Part shown: positions 36,535 to 46,079 of the stretch, piece by piece
How the letters are laid out: the number at the start of each line of letters is the position of its first letter
Position numbering within the stretch: the first letter of the stretch is position 1
Assembly: GCF_040958095.1 (NCBI RefSeq)
Contig: NC_091193.1
Span: 30,658,129-30,722,128 of the forward strand
Length of the DNA stretch: 64,000 nt
Origin: Procambarus clarkii
Lineage: Eukaryota; Arthropoda; Malacostraca; Decapoda; Cambaridae
Reading direction: 5' to 3'
Translations under genes and position numbers: made by a program
The notes under the pieces: model-generated
Told to the model about the DNA's origin: nothing
The model's database searches: none
What the model saw: the letters and a program-made list of their open reading frames with translations, nothing else

Positions 36535-36597
36535 CATTCACCTGGGATCTAGGAGACTCGAACCGCAAATCCCACGCGTGTAAGGCCGAAGCTCTAT
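36535..36597 (-). promoter_or_regulatory. tRNA-like segment at the 5' end of the ORF1-only insertion
   Basis: On the minus strand, GCGGTTCGAGTCTCC resembles a pol III B box with one mismatch. Upstream, TAGAGCTTCGGCCTTACACG sits at about tRNA distance. It begins within a few bases of the insertion boundary. It could be an internal promoter or a small SINE piece carried along. Confidence 0.35.
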
Positions 36598-36601
36598 ACA
36601 C

Positions 36602-37047
36602 ATGAACTTTAATGCTGAGGTCACTTACTTGAGAGAGCGAACTGCGGCCCGGACGGTAATCCTCAGGTCGCTAACCTCCCTCTCTGGAGGAGCCAATCTG
36701 CAAGTCCTTCGCACATACTATGTACAGGCAGTCAGATCAATGATCGACTATGCCGCACCTGCACTAACAAGTCTATCACACCAACAGTGGAAAAAGCTTG
36801 AAGTTACCCAAAACAATGCTATGAGAGCTGCACTGGGAGCCCCCATGTGGACCAGGCTTGAAACTCTTAGACTGGAGACGGGTTTGTCCTCTCTTCAAGA
36901 AAGAATATCACAAAGGACAGCTGCAATTATCAGTAAGATAATTGTTTCTCCTGATCCAATCCCAGTACGACAGGCCTTGGTGGTTGGACGAGGCCAAAAC
37001 AATGGAAACTCTTGGGCTGCAAGAGCAGGAAATGTCCTAAACAAACT
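36602..37047 (+). pseudogene. LINE RT C-terminal part (continuation)
   Basis: NFNAEVTYLRERTAARTVIL, YVQAVRSMIDYAAPALTSLS and RLETLRLETGLSSLQERI are the region after the RT thumb in I-group LINEs. Joined to 34430 it continues YLGIILDTH without loss, showing that the sequence between is an insertion. It ends at VLNKLH, where the second inserted LINE begins. Confidence 0.75.
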
Positions 37048-37705
37048 ACATTTAAAAAGCATGATTCTACTCAAATCTCTGAATATGTTAGACATTAAGT
37101 CACTGCACATTCTCTCATGTGTATTATACATATATAAAACGCTGAACTGTAATGCCAATCCTGACCTCAAAAGCGTCATAGAAGGTTGTAACAGAACCCA
37201 TGAGCACCACACCAGAAATAAATACAGTTTTGATATTCCTAGAGTACGACTTAATCAAACTAGAAATGCTCTACAAATCAAGGGACCCAGAATGTGGAAT
37301 GACCTTCCCAATCATGTTAAAGACTGTACCTCTCTCAACCAGTTTAAGATAAAAACTAAGCACTACCTAATAAATTCCCTGTAACCTACCGTATCCCTCT
37401 ATTGTCAACCCATGTCTGATTTCTTAAACGCTGTTTGTCGACCTAATTGTATTTGTGCTGCGTTTTGAGCCATGTTCCCCCCTTTTTTATCTTTATTTTT
37501 TTATTTGTTCTCAACACTTTTTATTCTTTATACTCAATTAGTATTAAGTTTTAGTCATTAATGTTTTTCCTGCCCGAAACGCTTTGCGTAATAGTGGCTT
37601 TAGGCATTGTATGTACTAGCTCTATCTATAAATCGATTAAATTATGTAAAATCTATTGTATGTATGTACCTTACCTGAATAAACATTTTATTTTTTTTTA
37701 TTTGA
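37048..37705 (+). mobile_element. 5'-truncated CR1/L2-type LINE, nested insertion
   Basis: The open frame continues through the junction and hides the boundary. From about 37050 it encodes SLHILSCVLYIYKTLN, HHTRNKYSFDIPRV and ALQIKGPRMWNDLPNHVKDC, ending INSL at a stop at 37384. The GP-x-MWNDLP and FK-x-K pattern is typical of the extreme C-terminus of CR1/L2/Rex-like LINE ORF2. The 3' tail includes TGCCCGAAACGCTTTGCGTA, the 40-base segment 37591-37630 amplified elsewhere in the window, TTACCTGAATAAACATTTTA and an A/T-rich end. ATTT occurs at both junctions. Confidence 0.7.
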
Positions 37706-38225
37706 CAGAGAGGGTGATCAACCACACCCAAATTACACTCCTTCCGCACCGTGGGAAGAGCCTACTTTCAAAATAGTAATAGAAAGTCTCCCAATGAAAA
37801 AGGCTGCCTATGATCCGACAATCCTAAGGCGCATAATAGAAGAGCAAATGTATAGCATAGCAGTAGCAGGAGCCACCCACATCTTCACAGACGGATCGGT
37901 GGACACAGAATATGAGAGTGCTGGCGCTGCTCTTTGCACGGCCAGCGTTCAGGCATATTGGAGACTGGGAGGACTAGTATCATCAACCCAAACAGAGCTG
38001 TTTGCCATACAACAGGCATTCGCATATGTGATTGCGCAAAACACTCAAGATGCAATCATACACACAGATTCAAAAGCTACACTTCAAATATTTGGACAAA
38101 AACAGTGGAAAGATAACGTGGAAATAATTACCACCATTTTGTATCTTGGAGCAGTCGCTAAAGGTAAAAGGACTCAACATAACTTTAAACTGGATCCCAT
38201 CCCATATTGGAATCCCATTAAATGA
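37706..38225 (+). pseudogene. LINE RNase H domain
   Basis: HIFTDGSVDTEYESAGAALC holds the first catalytic Asp, TQTELFAIQQAF the Glu, and AIIHTDSKATLQIF the third Asp. The C-terminal part (WIPSHIGI... HAEE-type) is shifted out of frame: the DNA just after 38160 encodes a LNWIPSHIGIPLNEKAEEIA-like segment in another frame. It belongs to the host LINE, continuing EGDQPHPNYTPSAPWEEPTF after the nested insertion. Confidence 0.8.
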
Positions 38226-38875
38226 AAAAGCTGAGGAAATTGCTAAATTGGCAACTCGTTATCCAGTGATACATAAAACCATTCAACCCAGCCTAGAGAA
38301 CAACCCAGCCTAGAGAACATAAAAAACATCATCACCAAAAAACTCTCACACCTCAACAAAGCCGACCTGCACCAGAGAATAGCTGAAGGTTCGCCATCTG
38401 CAACATGGTATCTTCAGGCAACCAAATTAGAAAGGTAAATATCCCAAAAGGAATCTACAGGGAAATAGCAGTTAGGTTATATAGACTACGTCTAGGTTAC
38501 AGATGCAACTGGAAGACTGGTGAACCCCGACAGAGAGAATGCATCTTCTGTCACAGAACAGCCATTACTTCACTATCTTCTAGAATGTGAAGCAACCAAC
38601 GACCTTAGAAGAGCTTTAAGAGTTCCTGAATCATGCAGTGGCCACCCTGAAGCCATCGACACAGCCACTCTCCTGGTCAACAAAGGTGTTTAGCAGCTGG
38701 ACACCCTCATAAAGACTGTCAAGCAGTATCCTCCCCCGCGATAATAGCTTGACGATTAAATGCGACCTCAGAACACTGAAAATAATTACTGAACAAAAAA
38801 TTGTACCACTTACGGGCTATTCATGCCCGTGCCACCTCTTAGAGGTGGCTTAATCTATATCAATCAATCAATCAG
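38226..38875 (+). pseudogene. LINE ORF2 C-terminal zinc region and 3' end
   Basis: IPKGIYREIAVRLYRLRLGY, then CNWKTGEPRQRECIFC and, after a one-base frame change near 38560, PLLHYLLECEATNDLRRAL. The C-x2-C...H-x4-C arrangement is the usual C-terminal finger of I/Jockey-type ORF2. The 3' UTR contains GGGCTATTCATGCCCGTGCC and ends in (ATCA)n at about 38875. Confidence 0.75.
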
Positions 38876-38976
38876 CGCACTGAACTTGATCACAGACTCT
38901 GCAACTTGTAACCGTCACGGCCGGACGTGTCCTCGCCGCTCTAGCTCACTCTCTCTCTGCACCTAGCTCTGTCGGA

Positions 38977-40458
38977 TGGATAAACAAAAGGCAACAAGAC
39001 TTTCTTTCTCTTGATGGTCAGACCCCACTCTTAACTTGGTGTTCTATGCCGAGTGAAGATGGTAGACCATCTTCAGTGAAGTTCTCTCTTAAAGAGAGAT
39101 CCTTTGTCCACCATGCATCCCAAACGCTGCGAGGTCAAGCAAGCAGGGAACGCCCCCTTGACGAACACCCATTCTCCAAGACATCCCTCCTGCAGCTTTT
39201 AAAAGACGTTGCAAGAGTGACACCGAACGACATCAAACAGGAAGGCGCGGACATCCTTTTCTACTTCTATAGTGATGAGGAAGTCGACAAACCTGTTTTC
39301 CAGCGTTGAGTTTTAGCATCAACACTTTCGTCTCAACTTCCCACGCCAGTACCTGACTGCACGCTCTGTCATTATTCACGATCTCAGCCAAAGGATCGTG
39401 GAACACGACGAAGCGGATGACAGAGCATTCATACGCAACTTCAGGGTATCCAACCCGGGCTTAGGGCTCCACGAAGCTCACTTCTTTAACAGAAATCGCT
39501 CCTTGAAGTTGAACTTCGACACCGTAGAGTCGGCTACTCAGGCTACCAGTTTTTTTTACAGTTTTTACGGCTTACAGCTTCGGTATCCACATTTCCCCAT
39601 TCCGGGTGAAGATGGAACGATCCCACAACGTCAACCAGTGCCTAAGGTGCTACGAGTACACCCACTCCACCAGCAAATGCCAACAGCCCATTCAGAAGTG
39701 CAGCCTCTGCTCAGCCAATCACCACTATTCCATTTGCAAGTCGAAATCACTCTGCTGTTTGCTTTGCAAGGACAATCATCCAGCAATCTCTATTCTTTGT
39801 CCTCATAGACAGGAAATCATCAAGAACATGGAGAAAACTTCATCTTCTGCCGGAGCCAGTTCATCTGCGGCAACCAACCAAGCAACCAACCAACCAGCGT
39901 CTACCACAACTCCGAATTTCAACGTCCAAGCCGCCATTTTCCCGGAGCTTCCGGGAGTACAAACAACTGCTACTGGTACTGCTAGTCACTGGGGGCCCAG
40001 CTCCCAACCAACCAGCAACGCATCGAGCCAGCCGACGCCACTTCCAGCCCACCTCGACCACTCACTGTACAGCATTGACATCAGCGGCCAGTATGATAGC
40101 TGGCAATAACCCCCAGGAATATGTTAGGATTCTAAATATTCTCTACAAGGCAAATGGTCTTCCAACTTCCAACGTTCCTGAGGAAGTTTACAACATCACC
40201 ACTTCATCCTCAAGTTCTCGCGATCCGGATCCGGTCCCTAATATCACCGTGAACGCCGCCGTGCTGACAGATCTACTGTCAACAGCTACAACGCCTGCTC
40301 CTCTTGCAACATCATCACAAGGCACCCAGACGCCGACGCCACCTCCGACGACAACTACCACAGTTACACCTCGGCAGGGTGTATTGACAGGGCTTGGGTG
40401 CATGGGTGAATTGTGTAAAAACCTGGTTTGTGTCTTGGAGAGACTGCAGGACAGGTAG
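38977..40458 (+). pseudogene. LINE ORF1 (gag-like) with three zinc knuckles, frameshifted
   Basis: The likely start is ATG at 38977 (MDKQKATRLSFS), with a frame break soon after. Later pieces are 39046-39309, 39398-39700, 39606-40109 and 40075-40458. 39606-40109 carries knuckles CLRCYEYTHSTSKC (C-x2-C-x4-H-x4-C), CSLCSANHHYSIC and CCLLCKDNHPAISILC, followed by a Ser/Thr/Ala/Pro-rich linker. The last piece ends LGCMGELCKNLVCVLERLQD. Order and knuckles fit ORF1 of I/Jockey-type LINEs. It begins just after the (ATCA)n end of the preceding LINE. No ORF2 follows; sequence after 40460 becomes SINE-like. Confidence 0.7.
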
Positions 40459-40504
40459 GTCAAAATGATTTCCCGGTTGCAATTCTTTTCCATGTCTTAG
40501 CTCA

Positions 40505-40582
40505 GACATATAAGGCAGCGTCTGGGATCCTCTCGGACGTACGTTCGAACCCTCGTCACGGCCCTTGTGGATTTGTTCATTT
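40505..40582 (+). mobile_element. tRNA-like SINE head, plus strand
   Basis: GCAGCGTCTGGGATCCTCTC, then CGTTCGAACCCTCGTCACGG resembles an A/B-box head with a B-box mismatch, followed by CCCTTGTGGATTTGTTCA. This arrangement is, from memory, a frequent decapod repeat. Confidence 0.5.
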
Positions 40583-40676
40583 GCTCAATTATGGTATTTG
40601 TGCTTGGGGTTCTACTACTCAAAATCATCTACGTCCTCTAATTACTCAACACAAATCTGCTATTAGAATATACTAA
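40583..40676 (+). pseudogene. LINE RT C-terminal fragment
   Basis: LNYGICAWGSTTQNHLRPLI and the following residues are typical of the segment after RT in CR1/L2-type LINEs (YGI-x-WG). Only about 30 codons remain. Confidence 0.5.
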
Positions 40677-40685
40677 ATATCTTAT

Positions 40686-40760
40686 CTAATTACAAAAGGT
40701 ACTCTCTAAACAGGAGAATAGGCTGTAACAAGGTTATACCAACCACGTACATCTTTCCCG
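40686..40760 (+). repeat. Dispersed repeat shared with 33062-33135
   Basis: Same word order as at 33062 (CTAAACAGGAG, GGCTGTAACAAGGT, CCACGTACATCTTT). In both places it lies close to LINE remains. Confidence 0.6.
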
Positions 40761-40924
40761 CAATAATAGCGAGCAAAATAACAAGCATGTTCAGCTAGGT
40801 TAAGCCTTGGCACTATATTCATTATTTAAACTCCTCTTCACAAACTTTTCTAATGCGTCTACATCAATGTCTAGACTTTTATTAATGTGAAATATACCGG
40901 TAACTAAGCACCAAACGGGGAGGT

Positions 40925-41030
40925 TTAGTTTAGTTCATTTATTATGCACCCCATACCCCAACAACCCCATCTTGTGGGCGGTAGTGGAAAGGGTTACAGA
41001 GGCACATAATGGGCTCAGGGACTGAACCCC
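40925..41030 (-). mobile_element. LINE 3' tail fragment, minus strand
   Basis: TTATTATGCACCCCATACCC with CTTGTGGGCGGTAGTGGAAA is the reverse complement of the tail type at 32865-32950. It includes one copy of the segment repeated at 42240-42560. Confidence 0.65.
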
Positions 41031-41939
41031 ACAATTCATACAGCTAAGCAAGTTACATGCAAATCCGAAAAAAAATACTTTCAATGAATAAACGCACTAA
41101 ATTTATGCAGCTCAATATATATTGACAATAAATTTTGTCATAATGTAAAGTAGGTTTGAGTTGTATTAATTGTTACTCCCCATAGGGAGCGGACTAACGT
41201 CCTTACTAAAAAAAACCCATGGAAATTCCACAGTTGATTGTGAATCTCACTGCTCAGCCTGTGCAAGCCTCCTCACACCCGGTAAACCGAGAATGAACGG
41301 TCATCAAAGTCCTAGATCAGGGACCTAGAACTGCTTCCCGCTCAGAGGCTTGCACTTAGCTACATCATCACAGTGTGATTCTTTCCAAGTTTCGGACAAG
41401 GAACTCGGCAATCATACTATAGAATTGATCCTATGAAGTATGATCATGTCGAAACACTAGTCAACCCGACGACTCCCATATCGCACTGCGCACCTACGCT
41501 GTACCGGTATCCTTCTTATCTAGTTTATGCTCATATTAATAGCAAACAACAAAAGTAGAAATTATATGCATAAGCATACCATGAACGTATACAAATACAA
41601 TTTATAGCATAGTTAAATAATAAATATTAAGAATTATCTGATTTTTGTGTCCTTTTAAAAGGTTGTATTGATAAAGGCCCATCACCTGAAACGGGCACAA
41701 TTACTGACCAGTATCTACATTATGTTTTGAAATTTACGGACCCTTTTGCAGCCTATTGAGGGCAAGTACTTTGCTTAGGAGAGATCTTGTAGTTCTCAGT
41801 AAATTATAATAAGCATTCTATCAGATATTTAATTTAACGACAATAATTTTATGTGAAAAATAATTTAATATACAATAGTTTATGCTTTAATTAGTTGTAG
41901 AGGATGAGTCTCATATGAAGTGTTATAGAAAACGAATAT
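41031..41939. other. Non-coding, repeat-derived, unassigned
   Basis: AT-rich sequence with no open frame of note. Words such as CCTGAAACGGGCACAATTAC (about 41690) suggest decayed LINE or SINE tails, without a firm assignment. Confidence 0.4.
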
Positions 41940-42229
41940 TCCAAGGCCGCCCCTGGAAAGGGTACACTAAGGGCCCAAGATGGAATTACTGGTGTCGATT
42001 TCACCAGTGAATTTCGTTTAGTTTGCCTCAGATCTACAAGATTTTGTTGAAGTTCTTGGTGTACTACTGCTCTCAGATTGCTCATTGACAATCCAAGGTT
42101 ACACTCAACGTCTCCTTTAAAAGCAGATTCTTTGGCTAACTCATCAGCTCTCTCATCATCAGCAGCTCGTTTAAGGTGCTCCATATGTTTATATAATTGT
42201 TGCATGGCCCGCGTCAGAGATGCCGACAC
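41940..42229 (-). pseudogene. LINE RNase H C-terminal fragment, minus strand
   Basis: The minus strand encodes DERADELAKESAFKGDVEC, then NLGLSMSNLRAVVHQELQQN. The ERADELAKES block is the last RNase H motif (its Asp) of LINE-encoded RNase H. The fragment runs directly into the 30 bp array at its upstream end. Related, more decayed sequence occurs at 56730-56830 and 58490-58640. Confidence 0.6.
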
Positions 42230-42239
42230 TGTTGGCGGT

Positions 42240-42560
42240 AATGAACCTTATACCCATCCTGAGGTGGTAGCTAGTGGACCTCATACCCATCCTGTGGGCG
42301 GTATTAGACCTCATACCCATCCTGTGGGTGGTAGTGGACCTCATACCCATCCTGTGGGCGGTATTAGACCTCATACCCATCCTGTGGGTGGTAGTGGACC
42401 TCATACCCATCCTGTGGGCGGTATTAGACCTCATACCCATCCTGTAGCCGGTAGTGGACCTCATACCCATCCTGTAGGAGGTAGTAGACCTCATACCCAT
42501 CCTCTGGATGGTAGTTGAATCCATATCCATTTCCTGAACTGTAGGTGACCCCATACCCAT
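42240..42560 (-). repeat. 30 bp minisatellite derived from a LINE tail
   Basis: The unit is CCTCATACCCATCCTGTGGG plus CGGTATTAGA or TGGTAGTGGA, about ten copies, with the two versions alternating. As 30 is a multiple of 3 it gives a PHTHPVGG-type open frame on one strand and a TTHRMGMRS-type frame on the other. Neither is a plausible gene. The unit equals the CATACCC-TGTGGGCGGTAGTGG segment of the LINE tail at 40925-41030. Confidence 0.85.
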
Positions 42561-42782
42561 CCCTTGAGTTGCATGTTGTTGTTGTTTTAGATTCAGCTAC
42601 TCAGAACAATAAGTTCCAGTAGCACGGGCTATGGTGAACCCGTAAGTGGAGGCTCTTTGGAGCCATTATCTGTATCAGTGCCTGATACTAGAGATGTGGC
42701 GATGGATGGGGTCTTCATGATGGTTTTCAGCCTGGAGGGCTGGCTATACCAGTTATGGAGCTTGTGGGGTTAGTGTAGACCT

Positions 42783-43024
42783 CTAGGTTTTTCGTTTTTT
42801 CTTTGCCTGCGACTTTGGCTGAGCAGTGCTGTCGTTAGAGTTTGGTGACGTGGCCTCCATGAGGAAGTCTTGAACCGTGTTGGTGTCGTATTTGTGATGC
42901 GGCGGTGGAGCTCCTACTATGATTTCCTCGTCTGAGGAGTCCGTAACTTCCGTAGTGGGCGTTTTTGTCTTTCGCCTCGCAGCCTTATATATAGGTAGGT
43001 TTAGGTGTCGTTGATTGGTGGTTG
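42783..43024 (-). pseudogene. Unrecognised open 3' coding fragment with basic C-terminus
   Basis: The minus strand is open for about 78 codons without an ATG. It reads KAARRKTKTPTTEVTDSSDE, EIIVGAPPPHHKYDTNTV and SQAKKKRKT before TAG at 42783. It is acidic in the middle with basic, nuclear-signal-like ends. Downstream (42565-42782) is a 3' UTR-like stretch ending in (CAA)n, as in non-LTR retrotransposons. Its upstream side is cut by a SINE. The family is not recognised; a LINE ORF1 end is possible. Confidence 0.4.
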
Positions 43025-43025
43025 T

Positions 43026-43205
43026 AGCTATTTACATTCTTGTAGAGCCACTAGTACGCGTAGCGTTTCGGGCAGGTCCCTGGAATACGATCCCCGCCGC
43101 GAAGAATCGTTGTTACAACCAAGTACACATTTTACTGTTGAGTTAAACAGAGGCTACAGTTAAGGATTTGCGCCCAGTAAATCCTCCCCGGCCAGGATAC
43201 GTTTC
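43026..43205 (-). mobile_element. SINE, minus strand, truncated within the tRNA head
   Basis: Matches the 32456-32735 family from its tail (ACATTCTTGTA) to CCGGCCAGGATACG, where the B box ends abruptly at about 43201. A C-rich tract (43213-43236) follows. Confidence 0.75.
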
Positions 43206-43227
43206 ATAAGAATCCCCTCCCCCCTCC

Positions 43228-43375
43228 CCCCCCCTCTTTCTCTCTCTGCTAGGTGAACGAAGGCACTAAAGGAAAGGAAACGTGCCCATCCGTTTACGTC
43301 CCAGCCGGAAATCGAACCGACGATTCCCGATTATGAGTCGAGGACAAAGACAACTCTACTACAAAGCCGCCATGA
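43228..43375 (-). mobile_element. SINE of a third family, minus strand
   Basis: The minus-strand B box GGTTCGATTTCC is complementary to 43307-43318, with a tRNA-like head up to 43375 and a body containing GGGCACGTTTCCTTTCC. A second decayed copy follows the MITE at 43695-43800. Confidence 0.6.
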
Positions 43376-43394
43376 TTAAAGAAAGATGCACAGG

Positions 43395-43690
43395 TTTCGT
43401 AAGTGATTGCGTAAAGGCTTGACGAATCATGGTCCAGGTTACCTGTGGGCTTAAACACCAGTACTCGGATTCACGAAGCAGTTACGCAAGCACCTAAGAA
43501 CCTGTACATCTTTTCTCAATCTTTGGCGGCTTTGTTTACAATTATTAAACAGTTAATGAGCTCCGAAGCACCAGGAGGCTGTTTATAACAATAACAACAG
43601 TTGATTGGCAAGTTTACATGCTTGTAAACTGTTTAATAAATGTAACCAAAGCCGTCAGAGATTGAGGAAAAAGGTACATGTTCGTAATGA
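43395..43690. mobile_element. MITE-like nested palindrome
   Basis: About 43501-43555 (CTTTGGCGGCTTTGTTTACA and ATTATTAAACAGT) is the reverse complement of about 43622-43680, around a 65-base centre. Outside it, GTGATTGCGTAAAGGCTTG at 43401 pairs with CGAAGCAGTTACGCAAGCAC at about 43473. There is no coding capacity. Size and symmetry fit a MITE, or two MITE pieces side by side. Confidence 0.6.
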
Positions 43691-43694
43691 TTGG

Positions 43695-43800
43695 GTATGT
43701 TCCATTAGGTGAAGGAAAATCGTGCCCAACCGTCTTTGTTCTTCTCGGGAATTTAATCTGGTTCTCGGTTGTGAGGTGAGGACGAAGATCACTGCTATGT
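43695..43800 (-). mobile_element. Decayed SINE, third family, minus strand
   Basis: AGGTGAAGGAAAATCGTGCC and CTCGGTTGTGAGGTGAGGAC parallel 43253-43350. The B box is degraded. Confidence 0.45.
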
Positions 43801-43825
43801 ACATTCTAGTAGAAATATGTAAGAC

Positions 43826-45182
43826 CGTTGGTGTTTGACGGTGCCCGTTGGTGTTTGACGGTGACCGTTGGTGTTTGACGGTGACCGTTGGTGTCTGACT
43901 GTGACCGTTGGTATCTGACAGTGACCGTTGGTGTTTGACGGTGACCGTTGGTGTCTGACGGTGACCGTTGGTGTTTGACGGTGACCGTTGGTGTTTGACG
44001 GTGACCGTTGGTGTTTGACGGTGACCGTTGGTGTTTGACGGTGACCGTTGGTGTTTGACGGTGACCGTTGGTGTCTGACGGTGACCGTTGGTGTTTGACG
44101 GTGACCGTTGCTGTCTGACGGTGACCGTTGGTGTTTGACGGTGACCGTTGGTGTCTGACGGTGACCGTTGGTGTTTGACGGTGACCGTTGGTGTCTGACG
44201 GTGACCGTTGGTGTTTGACGGTGACCGTTGGTGTTTGACGGTGACCGTTGGTGTTTGACGGTGACCGTTGGTGTTTGACGGTGACCATTGGTGTTTGACG
44301 GTGACCGTTGGTGTCTGACTGACCATTGGTATCTGACAGTGACCGTTGGTGTTTGACGGTGACCGTTGGTGTCTGACGGTGACCGTTGGTGTTTGACGGT
44401 GACCGTTGGTGTTTGACGGTGACCGTTGGTGTTTGACGGTGACCGTTGGTGTTTGACGGTGACCGTTGGTGTTTGACGGTGACCGTTGGTGTTTGACGGT
44501 GACCGTTGGTGTTTGACGGTGACCGTTGGTGTGTGACGATGACCGTTGGTGTCTGACGGTGACCGTTGGTGTCTGACGGTGACTGTTGGTGTCTGACGGT
44601 GACCGTTGGTGTCTGACGGTGACCGTTGGTGTTTGACGGTGACCGTTGGTGTTTGACGGTGACCGTTGGTGTTTGACGGTGACCGTTGGTGTTTGACGGT
44701 GACCGTTGGTGTTTGACGGTGACCGTTGGTGTCTGACGGTGACCGTTGGTGTTTGACGGTGACCGTTGGTGTCTGACGGTGACCGTTGGTGTTGACGGTG
44801 ACCGTTGGTGTTTGACGGTGACCGTTGGTGTCTGACGGTGACCGTTGGTGTTTGACGGTGACCGTTGGTGTCTGACGGTGACCGTTGGTGTTTGACGGTG
44901 ACCGTTGGTGTCTGACGGTGACCGTTGGTGTTTGACGGTGACCGTTGGTGTTTGACGGTGACCGTTGGTGTCTGACGGTGACCGTTGGTGTTGACGGTGA
45001 CCGTTGGTGTTTGACGGTGACCGTTGGTGTCTGACGGTGACCGTTGGTGTTTGACGGTGACCGTTGGTGTTTGACGGTGACCGTTGGTGTCTGACGGTGA
45101 CCGTTGGTGTTTGACGGTGACCGTTGGTGTTTGACGGTGACCGTTGGTGTTTGACGGTGACCGTTGGTGTTTGACGGTGACA
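43826..45182 (-). repeat. 20 bp minisatellite, about 68 copies
   Basis: The unit is GTGACCGTTGGTGTTTGACG, with TTT/TCT the main variant. A few units lack one base or show ACCATTGG, GTATCTGACA or TGCTGTC. Since 20 is not a multiple of 3 and stops are absent on the minus strand, two 460-470 codon frames arise there (QTPTVTVKHQRSPSNTNGHR). They are artefacts. Confidence 0.95.
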
Positions 45183-45377
45183 TGATTTTCGTAAACTAAG
45201 GCGCCAGAGGGTCACAGGCGACGGCGGGGGAGGACCAAGACCGGCGCCAGCCCGCTGTCTGCTCTATTTTAAAAACTTGCCAAAAACCTTTCCTTCCATG
45301 GCGGTTTGTTGGCCATTTGTTCCTGTCAACGACCCTTCCACAACCAATGTTTACCTGTATTCAAATTAGCCTAATTT
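45183..45377. other. Short non-coding spacer
   Basis: No open frame or element recognised between the 20 bp array and the AT tract. Confidence 0.5.
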
Positions 45378-45535
<158 letters not shown>

Positions 45536-46079
45536 CTTACGAAGAAATACACAGAGCTTTCTGTCCAGGGGAAGAAAGATACAGGCAGCATGGGGCGTTA
45601 AAGTTTATTGAAGATTAAATTCTGCAGAACATGTAAATATATAAAGTAAGAATTAACAGTAACAATTGCAAGTCCGAGGACTAGGTTTAACTTAAAAGGT
45701 ACACCCGTAGTAATTATGAGACCTTAGCCTATAGTGACATGGAACTAATTCTGCAGAAACGTAAAGCATTAACTGGTACTAGAATTAAGGCCGAATGCAA
45801 ATGTGAGTAATTATATAACACTAGGATATAACAGGCAGGACACAGAGTAACTAATAAGTGAGAGACCACATAACACATAATGTACCCGACCAAGAGGCCG
45901 GTAAGACCTAATGAATAAGGAGAAGGGGTTGACTACAAGTAGGGCTTACTAGCACCTAGACTGGGCAAAGTATTAGCTGCGGACAGCGGGACACTTGGGG
46001 ACCGGCGCTGCACCCCCACCGCAGGCCAGCGGCCGGACCCCCCCCCGAAGGGCGAGTGCCAGCTGGCCGCGTGAGGCAC

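Larger units (their letters stand above)
34430..36597 (-). mobile_element. ORF1-only LINE-like insertion (half-LINE), minus strand
   Basis: The 3' end at 34430 shows the (TTTCAAT)n-type terminus and CAATAAACTTATTTC on the minus strand. The 5' end is near 36597. ACACAT flanks both sides (34424-34429 and 36598-36603) and is a possible target duplication. Only an ORF1 (gag-like) coding region plus a roughly 500 base 3' UTR is present. No endonuclease or RT is seen. This is either an internal deletion or a genuinely ORF1-only derivative, comparable in layout to mammalian HAL1. Confidence 0.7.
33268..38875 (+). mobile_element. RNase-H-bearing LINE (I-group type), 5'-truncated, twice interrupted
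   Basis: Pieces in order: ORF2 linker (33268-33702), reverse transcriptase (33909-34430), the rest of RT (36602-37047), RNase H (37706-38225), C-terminal zinc region (38226-38700) and a 3' tail ending in (ATCA)n at about 38875. Interruptions are an unknown roughly 200 bp segment at 33703-33908, the ORF1-only element at 34430-36597, and a second LINE's 3' end at 37048-37705. RNase H after RT followed by a CCHC-type C-terminus fits the I group. Stops and frame breaks make it dead. Confidence 0.8.

Noticed and set aside
43655-45215. Minus-strand frames of 223-469 codons (QTPTVTVKHQRSPSNTNGHR pattern)
   Set aside because: Translation of a 20 bp repeat; two frames give the same peptide shifted, with no start or flanking gene signals.
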